Shown here in pieces: positions 1 through 6,616 of a DNA stretch of 10,210 nt. The notes beneath the pieces are model-generated. The model saw nothing but the letters and a program-made list of their open reading frames with translations. It was not told the origin of the DNA and did not search any database. A program made the translations under genes and the position numbers. Positions within the stretch are counted from its first letter, which is position 1. Each line of letters begins with the position of its first letter. Source of the stretch: Thermotogae bacterium (lineage in GTDB: Bacteria > Thermotogota > Thermotogae > Petrotogales > Kosmotogaceae); contig QNAR01000037.1 in NCBI GenBank assembly GCA_003643975.1, positions 1 to 10,210 of the forward strand, read 5' to 3'.

Positions 1-1530
1 GCAATGTTCGTGGCTGTTTATCTTCAAGTTTACATTACCAACTATATGGGCCAGAAAATAACACATAACATAAGGATGGACTTGTTCAAGCATATTACAA
101 GATTACCCATGCGCTATTTTGATACCACACCAAGTGGACGATTGTCCACTAGAGTTGCCAACGACACAAAAAACCTTGCTGAATTTTTTAGTAGCGTTAT
201 AACATCACTGGTTAAAGATGTGTTTTTACTGGTGGGGATCGTTGTAGTCATGCTTAAAATGTCAATTTATCTTGGTACCATATCATTGCTCATCCTTCCG
301 CTTATACTGGTTAGTACGTTGGTGTTCAGGTATTTTGACCGTATCGCGTATAGAAAAGTTAGAACACGGCTTGCAATAATAAATGCTTTCCTGGCTGAAC
401 ACATTTCGGGTATGTCTGTGATTCAGATTTTCAATCAAGAGAAAAGAAAAGCAAGGGAATTTGATAATGTCAATAAGAGTCATTATAAAAGCTTAATGGA
501 ACAGCTTCTTATCTTCGCAGTCTTTAGGCCTCTTATGGATCTTCTTTATTATCTTGCAATTGCCGCCATTATATGGTTTGGCGCTAGAGGCATTCTCGAA
601 GGCAGGGTTGGATTCGGTGTGGTTTATGCCTTCACAAGCTATGTTGAGATGTTCTTCAGACCTATAAGGGATATCGCCGAAAAGTACGATATTGTCCAAA
701 ATGCTCTAGCTTCGGCAGAAAAGATTTATAGAATAATGGATGAACCAGAGGAAAAATATAACGAAGAGCAACCCGTTGTTAAATCGTTAAGAGGAGAGCT
801 TGAGTTTAAAAATGTATGGTTTGCGTATAATGAAGAGAATTATGTGTTGAAAGATATTTCGTTTCATGTAAAACCCGGCGAAAAAATAGCCATTGTTGGT
901 GAAACGGGTGCCGGTAAAACATCTATAATAAGCATCTTAAATGGATTGTATAGAATTCAAAAGGGTGACATCTTAATAGATGGTCGTTCATTATACGAAT
1001 ACAATCTTCAAAGCCTTCGAAAGAAGCTGGGACTAGTCCTTCAAGATGTGTTTTTATTTTCTGGTACTATACTCGACAATATCAGGCTATTTGATAAGAA
1101 TATATCAAAAGAGCGTGTACATGAAGTAGTGAGATACATAGGTGCAGAAAGGTTTATAAAAAGATTGCCTGAAGGCTATGAAACCGAAATTCTCGAAAGG
1201 GCTGGAACGCTATCGGCTGGTGAACGTCAGTTAATAGCTCTTGCAAGAGCGGTGCTTTATGATGCTGATATTCTCGTACTGGATGAGGCAACAGCTAATA
1301 TAGATACTGAAACAGAAGCTATTATCCAGAAAGCCATGGAAAAGCTTTCACACAAGAAAACGGTAATAACGATAGCGCATAGGCTTTCTACAATTAGAAA
1401 CACAGACAGAATTCTCGTCATTCACAAAGGTGAACTGGTTGAAAAGGGCTCTCATGAAGAACTGATAAAACTCGGCGGCGTTTATTATGACCTGTATAGG
1501 CTACAATACGAGCTCGGTGATATCGCATAA
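1..1530 (+). CDS. ABC exporter half-transporter, 5' end cut by window edge
   Basis: This gene encodes a fused permease-ATPase subunit of an ABC exporter (MdlB/YheH/TM288-like), a membrane protein that uses ATP to move an unidentified substrate, probably outward. The reading frame is open at the left edge, so the Met codon at base 4 is internal. About 508 residues are visible against roughly 580-600 for the family, so the first transmembrane helices are missing. Counting from that Met, hydrophobic permease helices occupy about 60-235 and the nucleotide-binding domain about 265-500. The Walker A loop is around G299-S307 (GETGAGKTS), the Q-loop glutamine is Q347, and the signature is LSAGE at 403-407. 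Walker B ILVLDE ends in catalytic E428, and the switch histidine is H459. The LSAGE form is common in the catalytically competent subunit of heterodimeric exporters, so a partner gene probably lies upstream (inference). No clear terminator follows the stop. Confidence 0.95.
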   Translation, partial: AMFVAVYLQVYITNYMGQKITHNIRMDLFKHITRLPMRYFDTTPSGRLSTRVANDTKNLAEFFSSVITSLVKDVFLLVGIVVVMLKMSIYLGTISLLILPLILVSTLVFRYFDRIAYRKVRTRLAIINAFLAEHISGMSVIQIFNQEKRKAREFDNVNKSHYKSLMEQLLIFAVFRPLMDLLYYLAIAAIIWFGARGILEGRVGFGVVYAFTSYVEMFFRPIRDIAEKYDIVQNALASAEKIYRIMDEPEEKYNEEQPVVKSLRGELEFKNVWFAYNEENYVLKDISFHVKPGEKIAIVGETGAGKTSIISILNGLYRIQKGDILIDGRSLYEYNLQSLRKKLGLVLQDVFLFSGTILDNIRLFDKNISKERVHEVVRYIGAERFIKRLPEGYETEILERAGTLSAGERQLIALARAVLYDADILVLDEATANIDTETEAIIQKAMEKLSHKKTVITIAHRLSTIRNTDRILVIHKGELVEKGSHEELIKLGGVYYDLYRLQYELGDIA

Positions 1531-1584
1531 AAAGTCTTTGAGTAAAAAAATAAGTGGTTTAACTAAATTTAATTTCTTGCCCTC

Positions 1585-1613
1585 TTGAAGAGCTCGCTTT
1601 TCAATGCTATAAT
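1585..1613 (+). promoter_or_regulatory. Sigma-70-type promoter of the tRNA cluster
   Basis: The -35 box TTGAAG (1585-1590) and the perfect -10 box TATAAT (1608-1613) are separated by exactly 17 bases. A TG dinucleotide at 1605-1606 gives an extended -10 (TGCTATAAT). Transcription would begin near 1620, about 27 bases before the first tRNA. This is the best promoter match I see in the window and suits a highly transcribed stable-RNA unit. Confidence 0.85.
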
Positions 1614-1646
1614 TTTCTTGCTGGCGCTGAGAAGCTCTGGCAAGGA

Positions 1647-1722
1647 GACCCGCTAGCTCAGCAGGCAGAGCACTTGACTTTTAATCAAGGGGCCGAGGGT
1701 TCGAATCCCTCGCGGGTCACCA
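1647..1722 (+). tRNA. tRNA-Lys (anticodon UUU)
   Basis: This 76-nt class I tRNA has a seven-base acceptor stem GACCCGC (1647-1653) pairing with GCGGGTC (1712-1718). The anticodon stem CTTGA/TCAAG encloses the loop CTTTTAA, which gives anticodon TTT. The T-arm is GAGGG/CCCTC around TTCGAAT. The discriminator base is A1719 and CCA is encoded at 1720-1722. The next tRNA begins at the very next base. Confidence 0.97.
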
Positions 1723-1811
1723 GCGAGAGTGGCGGAACTGGCAGACGCGCTGGACTTAGAATCCAGTGAGTTTGAAAGCTCGTGAGGGTTCAAGTCCCTC
1801 CTCTCGCACCA
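1723..1811 (+). tRNA. tRNA-Leu (anticodon UAG)
   Basis: This 89-nt class II tRNA has acceptor GCGAGAG (1723-1729) pairing with CTCTCGC (1801-1807). The anticodon stem CTGGA/TCCAG holds the loop CTTAGAA, giving anticodon TAG. The long variable arm (about 1767-1783) contains a short GAGT/GCTC helix. The T-arm is GAGGG/CCCTC around TTCAAGT. Discriminator A1808 is followed by encoded CCA. Its 5' end abuts the CCA of tRNA-Lys with no spacer. Confidence 0.96.
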
Positions 1812-1845
1812 AGACGTCACTCTTGTAGTAAGGTTTCAGAAGCAG

Positions 1846-1920
1846 GCGGAAGTAGCTCAGTGGTAGAGCACCTGCTTGCCAAGCAGGGGGTCGCGGGTTC
1901 GAATCCCGTCTTCCGCTCCA
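1846..1920 (+). tRNA. tRNA-Gly (anticodon GCC)
   Basis: This 75-nt tRNA has acceptor GCGGAAG (1846-1852) pairing with CTTCCGC (1910-1916). The anticodon stem CCTGC/GCAGG encloses TTGCCAA, giving anticodon GCC. The T-arm is GCGGG/CCCGT with one G-U pair. The discriminator is T1917 and CCA is encoded at 1918-1920. It sits 34 bases after tRNA-Leu and just before the terminator, so it is the last gene of the cluster. Confidence 0.97.
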
Positions 1921-1924
1921 AAAT

Positions 1925-1953
1925 AAAAGCGCCTTTGATAAGGCGCTTTTTTT
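1925..1953 (+). terminator. Rho-independent terminator, probably bidirectional
   Basis: A perfect 7-bp GC-rich stem, GCGCCTT (1929-1935) with AAGGCGC (1940-1946), has a TGAT loop and is followed by seven T (1947-1953). Four A at 1925-1928 extend the helix against those T and, read on the minus strand, become a short T run after the same hairpin. It lies between the plus-strand tRNA cluster and the minus-strand operon ending at 1986, so it probably ends both units. The T run on the minus side is shorter, so termination there may be weaker. Confidence 0.9.
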
Positions 1954-1985
1954 AATATCAAAGTTCATATAAGCAAAACACTTAA

Positions 1986-2840
1986 TTACCATTCACCGCA
2001 AAATGAAGCTCCCCACATGAAAGGAATATCGATGTTACTGTCTCTGATCGTGTTATCCAGATTGGCACCTATACCTGCGGAAAATTTCATGTTTCCAGCT
2101 TTAAATTCTAATCCGCCTCCTATAACACGGTCAAAATTTTCCCAGTTTAGATCAGCATTATAACTAAAGCCCCCACGTACTAAAAACCCCGGAAAAAGCT
2201 GTAGCTCAGTTGATATACCGGCGTATCTAACATTCATTCCGTTTCTAGTGCCTACTTCAAAGCCTATATGTAACAGGTCAAAAACCAATCTGAAGCCAAC
2301 AAGCATATCAAGTCTTTCGGCAGTTGCCGTTGAATCGTTGCTCCAGAGCAAAGCATTTTCAAAAGCAGCTATGTATTCAAGATAGGGTAATGTAATTCCC
2401 GTAACGCCGGCACTCAGAGAAAGCCAATATGTATCCGTCGAAGAGCTGGTGATGTTTTCCTTCTCAAATTCCAACTTTACGCCAAAGTTTGTCGAGGAGT
2501 TCAAACCTGAAGACACAAGATAACTGAGGGCACGATAATTATTTGTCGCCCCGATGTTAAAAGTATATTCTAAAATGCCTGCCATTCCGCCATCTGAAGG
2601 ATCATATAGCGCTAAGTGAAGGTCACGATCATAAGTTGTAGCTCCGCTTCTTCGATATTCGAAAGCTTGTGGTGAAAAGCCATGATACATTATGCCGTAA
2701 AGGTCTGAAGGGCTTCCATAGCCAGCCCAATAACCCCGTGCAAGAGCTTGATTCCCTCCCGTTTGAACGAGAAAAGGGTCAAATGCAAACAACACTGATG
2801 CAATTGCTAATAATGTTATTAACACTGCGGCTCTCTTCAT
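1986..2840 (-). CDS. Secreted, predicted beta-barrel-like envelope protein of unknown family
   Basis: I do not recognise this 284-residue protein as a named gene. It opens with a classic signal peptide: MKR, a hydrophobic stretch to about residue 18, and a likely cleavage after A19. The mature part shows no further membrane helix. It alternates polar and hydrophobic residues, is rich in Gly, Ser, Asn and aromatics, and ends in a C-terminal Trp, all typical of outer-membrane beta-barrels. Residues about 32-56 loosely recall the N-terminal NPAGL-type region of FadL/PorV-like barrels, but the match is too weak to name. The start is fixed by GAGGTGATC (2843-2851) a few bases upstream. It follows tgt by 17 nt and is the last gene before the terminator. 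A role in the outer envelope ('toga') of a Thermotogota cell is an inference. Confidence 0.85.
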   Translation of the reverse strand: MKRAAVLITLLAIASVLFAFDPFLVQTGGNQALARGYWAGYGSPSDLYGIMYHGFSPQAFEYRRSGATTYDRDLHLALYDPSDGGMAGILEYTFNIGATNNYRALSYLVSSGLNSSTNFGVKLEFEKENITSSSTDTYWLSLSAGVTGITLPYLEYIAAFENALLWSNDSTATAERLDMLVGFRLVFDLLHIGFEVGTRNGMNVRYAGISTELQLFPGFLVRGGFSYNADLNWENFDRVIGGGLEFKAGNMKFSAGIGANLDNTIRDSNIDIPFMWGASFCGEW

Positions 2841-2857
2841 GAGATCACCTCTTCACT

Positions 2858-3985
2858 CTATAATTCATGCAACAATACTTCCCTCTTAATCAGACCTCTA
2901 CTATAGCACTCTTCTTTGAACTCTTTAAAGGTTCCAGATGCTATGGATTCACGAATTCTTCCAGTAAAATCAAGAAGGAAATGTATGTTATGGTAACTTA
3001 CAAGCAATTTGCCAAGCATTTCATCTCTTGAAAAAAGGTGATATATGTAACCTCTTGAATAGTTTTGACAGACTTTGCAATTACATTCGCTGTCAATAGG
3101 CTCTTTGCTGTGCTTAAACTTTGCCGCTTTCAAATTAATTTTACCACTCCAGGTGAGAGCAGTGCCGTGACGTCCTATTCTGGTTGGTAAAACACAGTCA
3201 AACATATCGATACCGTTTTCAACGGCCGTAAGAATAAGATCAGGACTTCCGATTCCCATTAGGTATCTCGGTTTGTCTTCTGGCAGAAAATCCACAGTGT
3301 GTTCGAGAATTTCTCTTGTAATGGAAAAAGGTTCTCCTACACTTAATCCTCCTATTGCGAAACCATCGAAGTCCATTGAGGTGATATCAGCCGCACTTTT
3401 TTCGCGGAGCTTTTTGTCAAAGGCTCCCTGCACAATTCCAAAAAGGGCCTGTGATCTGTCATGATGAGCAAGACAACGTTTTGCCCACTCCGTAGTGCGC
3501 AACACAGACTCTTCAGCATATTCACGAGGCATTTCTGGTGATACACATTCATCAAAAGCCATAGCTATGTCAGAACCAAGCGTCATCTGAATTTCCATTG
3601 AAAGCTCTGGAGTCATCAATATTTTTGAGCCATCAATGGGAGATTTGAATACAACGCCTTCATCACTAACTTTTTTGTTCCTTATGCTGAATACCTGAAA
3701 ACCGCCACTATCAGTGAGAATCGGCTTATCCCAACTCATAAATTCATGCAATCCACCAAATTCACGCATGATTTCCAAACCTGGCTTTAGATAAAGATGA
3801 AAAGCATTTCCTAGAATTATCTGTGCTCCAACTTCTTTGAGTTGGTGTTGCCAGATACCTTTTACCGTGGCATTGGTCCCTACCGGCATGAATATAGGTG
3901 TATCAATTATCCCGCGCAAGGTATTCAATTTTCCAAGACGAGCGCGGGAATTTGGGTCTTTCTTAATTAACTTGTATTCAACCAT
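2858..3985 (-). CDS. tgt: Queuine/preQ1 tRNA-guanine transglycosylase
   Basis: Tgt swaps guanine-34 of GUN-anticodon tRNAs for preQ1, the base-exchange step of queuosine synthesis in bacteria. The 375 residues match the usual length. TDSGGFQVFS carries general acid/base D92, and GGLSVGEP at 212-219 is the family substrate-binding loop. MFDCVLPTR carries nucleophile D263. The zinc site is C301, C303, C306 and H332 with the standard spacing, so all catalytic and metal residues are present. The ATG overlaps the 3' end of the upstream cyclohydrolase gene by 8 nt (ATGGTTGA), with only a weak AAGAG-type ribosome site, so translational coupling is likely. The substrate preQ1 is assumed from bacterial family knowledge; no que genes lie in this window. 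Confidence 0.97.
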   Translation of the reverse strand: MVEYKLIKKDPNSRARLGKLNTLRGIIDTPIFMPVGTNATVKGIWQHQLKEVGAQIILGNAFHLYLKPGLEIMREFGGLHEFMSWDKPILTDSGGFQVFSIRNKKVSDEGVVFKSPIDGSKILMTPELSMEIQMTLGSDIAMAFDECVSPEMPREYAEESVLRTTEWAKRCLAHHDRSQALFGIVQGAFDKKLREKSAADITSMDFDGFAIGGLSVGEPFSITREILEHTVDFLPEDKPRYLMGIGSPDLILTAVENGIDMFDCVLPTRIGRHGTALTWSGKINLKAAKFKHSKEPIDSECNCKVCQNYSRGYIYHLFSRDEMLGKLLVSYHNIHFLLDFTGRIRESIASGTFKEFKEECYSRGLIKREVLLHEL

Positions 3986-4607
3986 TTCTCTTTGCGATCA
4001 CATCAAGGATTCTTTCATGAGCACCTCTTATCTGTTTTTCAATGTGATCCATTTCCTCCTTTATCCATTCCGAATATTTTTCATCTTTCAGACTTTTCAT
4101 ATTGATCATTACATTTGCCTTGGCAACATAATAAACCGCAAGGAGAAGATGAGCAGCACTTTCAACATCTGAAATGGCATTTAGGTTTCCCCATTTGGCA
4201 ACTCTCTCAAGATTAATGATGATGTTTTTAGCTCTTCTGGCAAGGTCAAAGGGAACTTCAATAGCTGTTTTCAGTGCCTGCTGAATTTTGACCTTTCGAA
4301 CAGCTTTTTCATCATCCGTGTTCTTCGGGAGCTTGTACGCAGACATAACCTGATCGAAGGCTTGAACATCTTTGTTGACAAGATCGCATAGATATGTCAT
4401 TTCGTTTTCACATACCTCAAGGGCGGATTCCATTTGGTCTGAAACATCTTCATAACCTCTCTTACCAATTGTAAGATTCGCGACCATGGCACCCAGAGAT
4501 GCTGCGAGAGATGCAACAACACATCCAACCGCTCCTCCCCCAGGAGTAGGCGATCTTTCGGCGACTCGCTTCAGAAAATCCTTTACGCTAAGAGTGCATA
4601 AATCCAT
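3978..4607 (-). CDS. Methenyl-THF cyclohydrolase / formimino-THF cyclodeaminase family protein
   Basis: This 209-residue all-helical cytoplasmic enzyme belongs to the cyclodeaminase domain family (FTCD C-terminal domain, FchA). It acts on a one-carbon unit carried by tetrahydrofolate: either cyclohydrolysis of 5,10-methenyl-THF or deamination of 5-formimino-THF to methenyl-THF. Diagnostic segments are PTPGGGA (20-26) with the following small-residue helix, the KDVQAFDQVMSAYKLPK region (79-95), and GNLNAISD (140-147). The C-terminal AKANVMINM stretch (162-170) also fits. The length equals that of stand-alone FchA proteins, and the N-terminal formiminotransferase domain of FTCD is absent. A strong GGGGGATGAT ribosome site lies upstream of the ATG. 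It sits 23 nt downstream of deoC and overlaps tgt. Sequence alone does not decide between the two reactions, so no symbol is given. Confidence 0.9.
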   Translation of the reverse strand: MDLCTLSVKDFLKRVAERSPTPGGGAVGCVVASLAASLGAMVANLTIGKRGYEDVSDQMESALEVCENEMTYLCDLVNKDVQAFDQVMSAYKLPKNTDDEKAVRKVKIQQALKTAIEVPFDLARRAKNIIINLERVAKWGNLNAISDVESAAHLLLAVYYVAKANVMINMKSLKDEKYSEWIKEEMDHIEKQIRGAHERILDVIAKRNG

Positions 4608-4630
4608 AAGATCATCCCCCTTATTCAGAA

Positions 4631-5356
4631 TTATTCGTTGACTATTTTTATACCTGAACTTGTTCCTATCCTGTCAGCACCTGCTTTAATCATGGCAAGA
4701 GCTATTTCCTTTGAACGTACACCACCAGATGCTTTTACTTTCATCTCGTTCCCAACAACAAATTTCATAAGAGATACATCCTCAACCGTTGCACCAGATT
4801 TGCTGAATCCCGTTGAAGTTTTGACAAAATGAGCACCCGCTTCTTTTGCAATAACACAGGCTGCAACTTTCTCTTCGTCTGTTAGTAATGCAGTTTCTAT
4901 AATAACTTTGACTATTTTCCCCTTTGAAGCATCAACAACGGCCTTGATATCGTCATATACTTCATTATAAAGTGCTGCCTTGAGATTTCCCACATTTATA
5001 ACCATGTCAAATTCTTCCGCGCCCTTTTCAAGGCACCAATTTGTTTCAAAAACTTTCACATCCGTCGATACTGCTCCGAGGGGAAAACCTATTACTACGG
5101 CCTTTTTCACATCGGTATTTTGGAGGATTTCGTTAGCCAAAGGCAAAAAGGCACTATTAACGCAAACACTGTAAAAAGAGTGTTGAACAGCTTCTTCACA
5201 AAGCTGTTTTACCATCATAGGTGTTGCTTCTGGCTTTAGAAGAGTATGATCAATGTATTTCGACAGTTCAATGCTCTCTGGAAGTTCTCTTTCCGTAAAA
5301 TGGTATTCGTCTTTAAATCGCTGGATTTCGATGTTAACTTTTTTGCTTATATCCAT
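4631..5356 (-). CDS. deoC: Deoxyribose-phosphate aldolase
   Basis: DeoC cleaves 2-deoxyribose 5-phosphate to glyceraldehyde 3-phosphate and acetaldehyde, the last step of deoxynucleoside catabolism, in the cytoplasm. It is a class I (Schiff-base) TIM-barrel aldolase. With the start used here (241 aa), the catalytic residues are D117 in EFDMVIN, Schiff-base K179 in VKTSTGF and K208 in VKASGGV. IDHTLLKP at 35-42 is the family's N-terminal strand. Two in-frame ATGs exist, at 5365 and 5356. AAAGGATGGT (5361-5370) covers the first and is correctly spaced for the second, so I chose 5356. The gene lies 32 nt after the HD gene and 23 nt before the cyclohydrolase. The length agrees with thermophilic DeoC proteins. 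Confidence 0.96.
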   Translation of the reverse strand: MDISKKVNIEIQRFKDEYHFTERELPESIELSKYIDHTLLKPEATPMMVKQLCEEAVQHSFYSVCVNSAFLPLANEILQNTDVKKAVVIGFPLGAVSTDVKVFETNWCLEKGAEEFDMVINVGNLKAALYNEVYDDIKAVVDASKGKIVKVIIETALLTDEEKVAACVIAKEAGAHFVKTSTGFSKSGATVEDVSLMKFVVGNEMKVKASGGVRSKEIALAMIKAGADRIGTSSGIKIVNE

Positions 5357-5360
5357 TTTA

Positions 5361-5370
5361 ACCATCCTTT
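5361..5370 (-). promoter_or_regulatory. Ribosome binding site choosing the deoC start
   Basis: On the minus strand this reads AAAGGATGGT, an eight- to nine-base match to the anti-Shine-Dalgarno complement AAAGGAGGTG. It lies 4 nt upstream of the ATG at 5356. The upstream in-frame ATG (5365) is inside the site itself and so is unlikely to be used. Confidence 0.7.
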
Positions 5371-5388
5371 CATTTTAGATATAAATTA

Positions 5389-5937
5389 TCAAAGTCCAAG
5401 CTCGCTGGAGATTCCCTGCATTGCTTTCAACGATAGAGCGAGAAACTCGTCAAGGGGCAATCCAAAATCTTCGCAGCACAACATTTTTTCACGGCTTGCG
5501 CCTCTTGCAAAACTTTTTTCCTTAAAGCGGTTTTTCAAAAAATCTACTGTTAGATCTTTCAACTTTGTTCCTTTTCTAATAAGAACTGCGGCTACAATAA
5601 AACCTGTTACAGGATCAGCAGCGTAGATAGCTTTCTCCACAAGGTTTTCACGTTCTTTTTTTTCGCAGTGTGCTAAAATGGCGTTTTTGACGTCTTCAGG
5701 CACATCGTAATTTTTGAGCATTTCCACAGTCATAAGACCATGTTTCTCTGGTGATTCAAAAGTATAATCGTAATCAAGGTCATGTAAAAGCCCAGCAATT
5801 CCCCAGAGTTCTTCGTCCTCGTTGAATTTCTTAGCTAGCTCTTTCATTACAGCTTCTGTTGCCAGCATGTGTTTCAAAATATTCTTTCTTTTAACGTGCT
5901 GTTTTATAAGTTCCATAGCTTTCTCGCGTGATAGCAT
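5389..5937 (-). CDS. HD-domain phosphohydrolase of unknown substrate
   Basis: This 182-residue cytoplasmic protein is of the HD superfamily, metal-dependent enzymes that mostly hydrolyse phosphomonoesters or diesters of nucleotides. The metal-binding pattern is complete: H23, then LLHDLDYD with H52-D53, H66, H90 in LAHCEKK, and D108 in AADPVTG. A conserved-looking C-terminal helix region (KMLCCEDFGLPLDEF, 151-165) follows the HD core. The frame is open further upstream, but the ATG at 5937 is preceded by a perfect GGAGGTG at 4-nt spacing, which settles the start. It overlaps the 3' end of radC by 47 nt. Being flanked by maf/radC and deoC hints at a role in nucleotide turnover, but the sequence does not reveal the substrate. 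Confidence 0.9.
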   Translation of the reverse strand: MLSREKAMELIKQHVKRKNILKHMLATEAVMKELAKKFNEDEELWGIAGLLHDLDYDYTFESPEKHGLMTVEMLKNYDVPEDVKNAILAHCEKKERENLVEKAIYAADPVTGFIVAAVLIRKGTKLKDLTVDFLKNRFKEKSFARGASREKMLCCEDFGLPLDEFLALSLKAMQGISSELGL

Positions 5938-6616
5938 GTTGCACCTCCAAAACATCAAATGATTTTGAAGCGCTAAAGCTGTAATATTTTCCTTTGCCTA
6001 TTATAACGTGATCAAGGAGCTTTATCCCAATAATTTTACCAGCATCTGAGAGTTTTTCGGTTATTTTGATATCTTCGGAGCTTGGGGTAGGGTCACCGGA
6101 AGGGTGGTTATGCACCACAATAATGGCTGCTGCCGCCTTTTTAATTGCCGATTTGAAAACCTCTCTTGGATGGAGCAACGAACTATCAATGGTACCAAGA
6201 CTCACAGTTTCATATCCAGAAAGCTTCAATTTGCTATCAAGACTAATAATCCGTACTGCTTCCTCTTCCAGGAGTGTCATATCGTGACAAAGATAATAAA
6301 CACTTTCTGGATCCCGTAAAGCTGTTTTTGTGGTGGAAGCGATTTCTTTGAATACACGGTTTCCGATTTCAAGTGCCGCTTTCAAGGTAACAGCCTTAGC
6401 AGGACCAATACCCTTAATGGACGAGATTTCAGAAAGGTCGGCAGCCAGTAGTCGTGTAAGCGTTCCGAATTTTTTCAACAGCTCTTGGCTCAATTCAAGT
6501 ACATCCATTTCATTTGAACCAGTCCTGAGAAGAATAGCGATGAGTTCGGAGTTTGTAAGGGCTCTAGAGCCTAGCTCTATCAACTTTTCTCTTGGCATAT
6601 CATGGCTTGCTTTCAA
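5891..6616 (-). CDS. radC: RadC-family JAMM/MPN+ protein with helix-hairpin-helix
   Basis: RadC (UPF0758) is a 241-residue cytoplasmic protein whose biochemical role is unsettled; the old assignment to DNA repair is doubtful. The N-terminal PREKL..LG..ALTNSELIAILLRTG block is typical. A helix-hairpin-helix IKGIGPAKA follows at 67-75. The C-terminal JAMM zinc-protease-like fold has HNHPSGD with H169 and H171, then S179 and D182, the full HxH-x7-S-x2-D metal motif. The start is TTG at 6616, overlapping the maf stop as TTGA and preceded by AGGGGGT at 7-nt spacing. The next in-frame ATG has no ribosome site. The C-terminus runs about 28 residues past the usual YYSF end and overlaps the HD gene. 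Confidence 0.95.
   Translation of the reverse strand: MKASHDMPREKLIELGSRALTNSELIAILLRTGSNEMDVLELSQELLKKFGTLTRLLAADLSEISSIKGIGPAKAVTLKAALEIGNRVFKEIASTTKTALRDPESVYYLCHDMTLLEEEAVRIISLDSKLKLSGYETVSLGTIDSSLLHPREVFKSAIKKAAAAIIVVHNHPSGDPTPSSEDIKITEKLSDAGKIIGIKLLDHVIIGKGKYYSFSASKSFDVLEVQHAITRESYGTYKTAR
5942..5948 (-). promoter_or_regulatory. Ribosome binding site of the HD gene, inside radC
   Basis: The minus strand reads GGAGGTG, a perfect Shine-Dalgarno sequence 4 nt before the ATG at 5937. It excludes the in-frame ATG a few codons further upstream. It lies within the radC coding region, whose C-terminal codons therefore double as the initiation signal of the next gene. Confidence 0.85.

Noticed and set aside
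1531..1646. A possible terminator or small gene between the ABC gene and the tRNA cluster.
   Set aside because: The A-rich stretch after the stop has no stable hairpin and no open frame with a ribosome site. Only the tRNA promoter is supported there.
1756..1992. A 78-codon minus-strand open frame across the tRNA-Leu and tRNA-Gly genes.
   Set aside because: It is the antisense translation of tRNA genes, giving the familiar spurious RRDSNPRPPAWQAGALPLSY peptide. It covers the terminator and has no gene context.
5246..5626. Plus-strand frame of 126 codons opposite deoC and the HD gene.
   Set aside because: It is a shadow of two well-identified minus-strand genes, with no ribosome site or recognisable domain and a Ser/Phe-rich composition expected of antisense.
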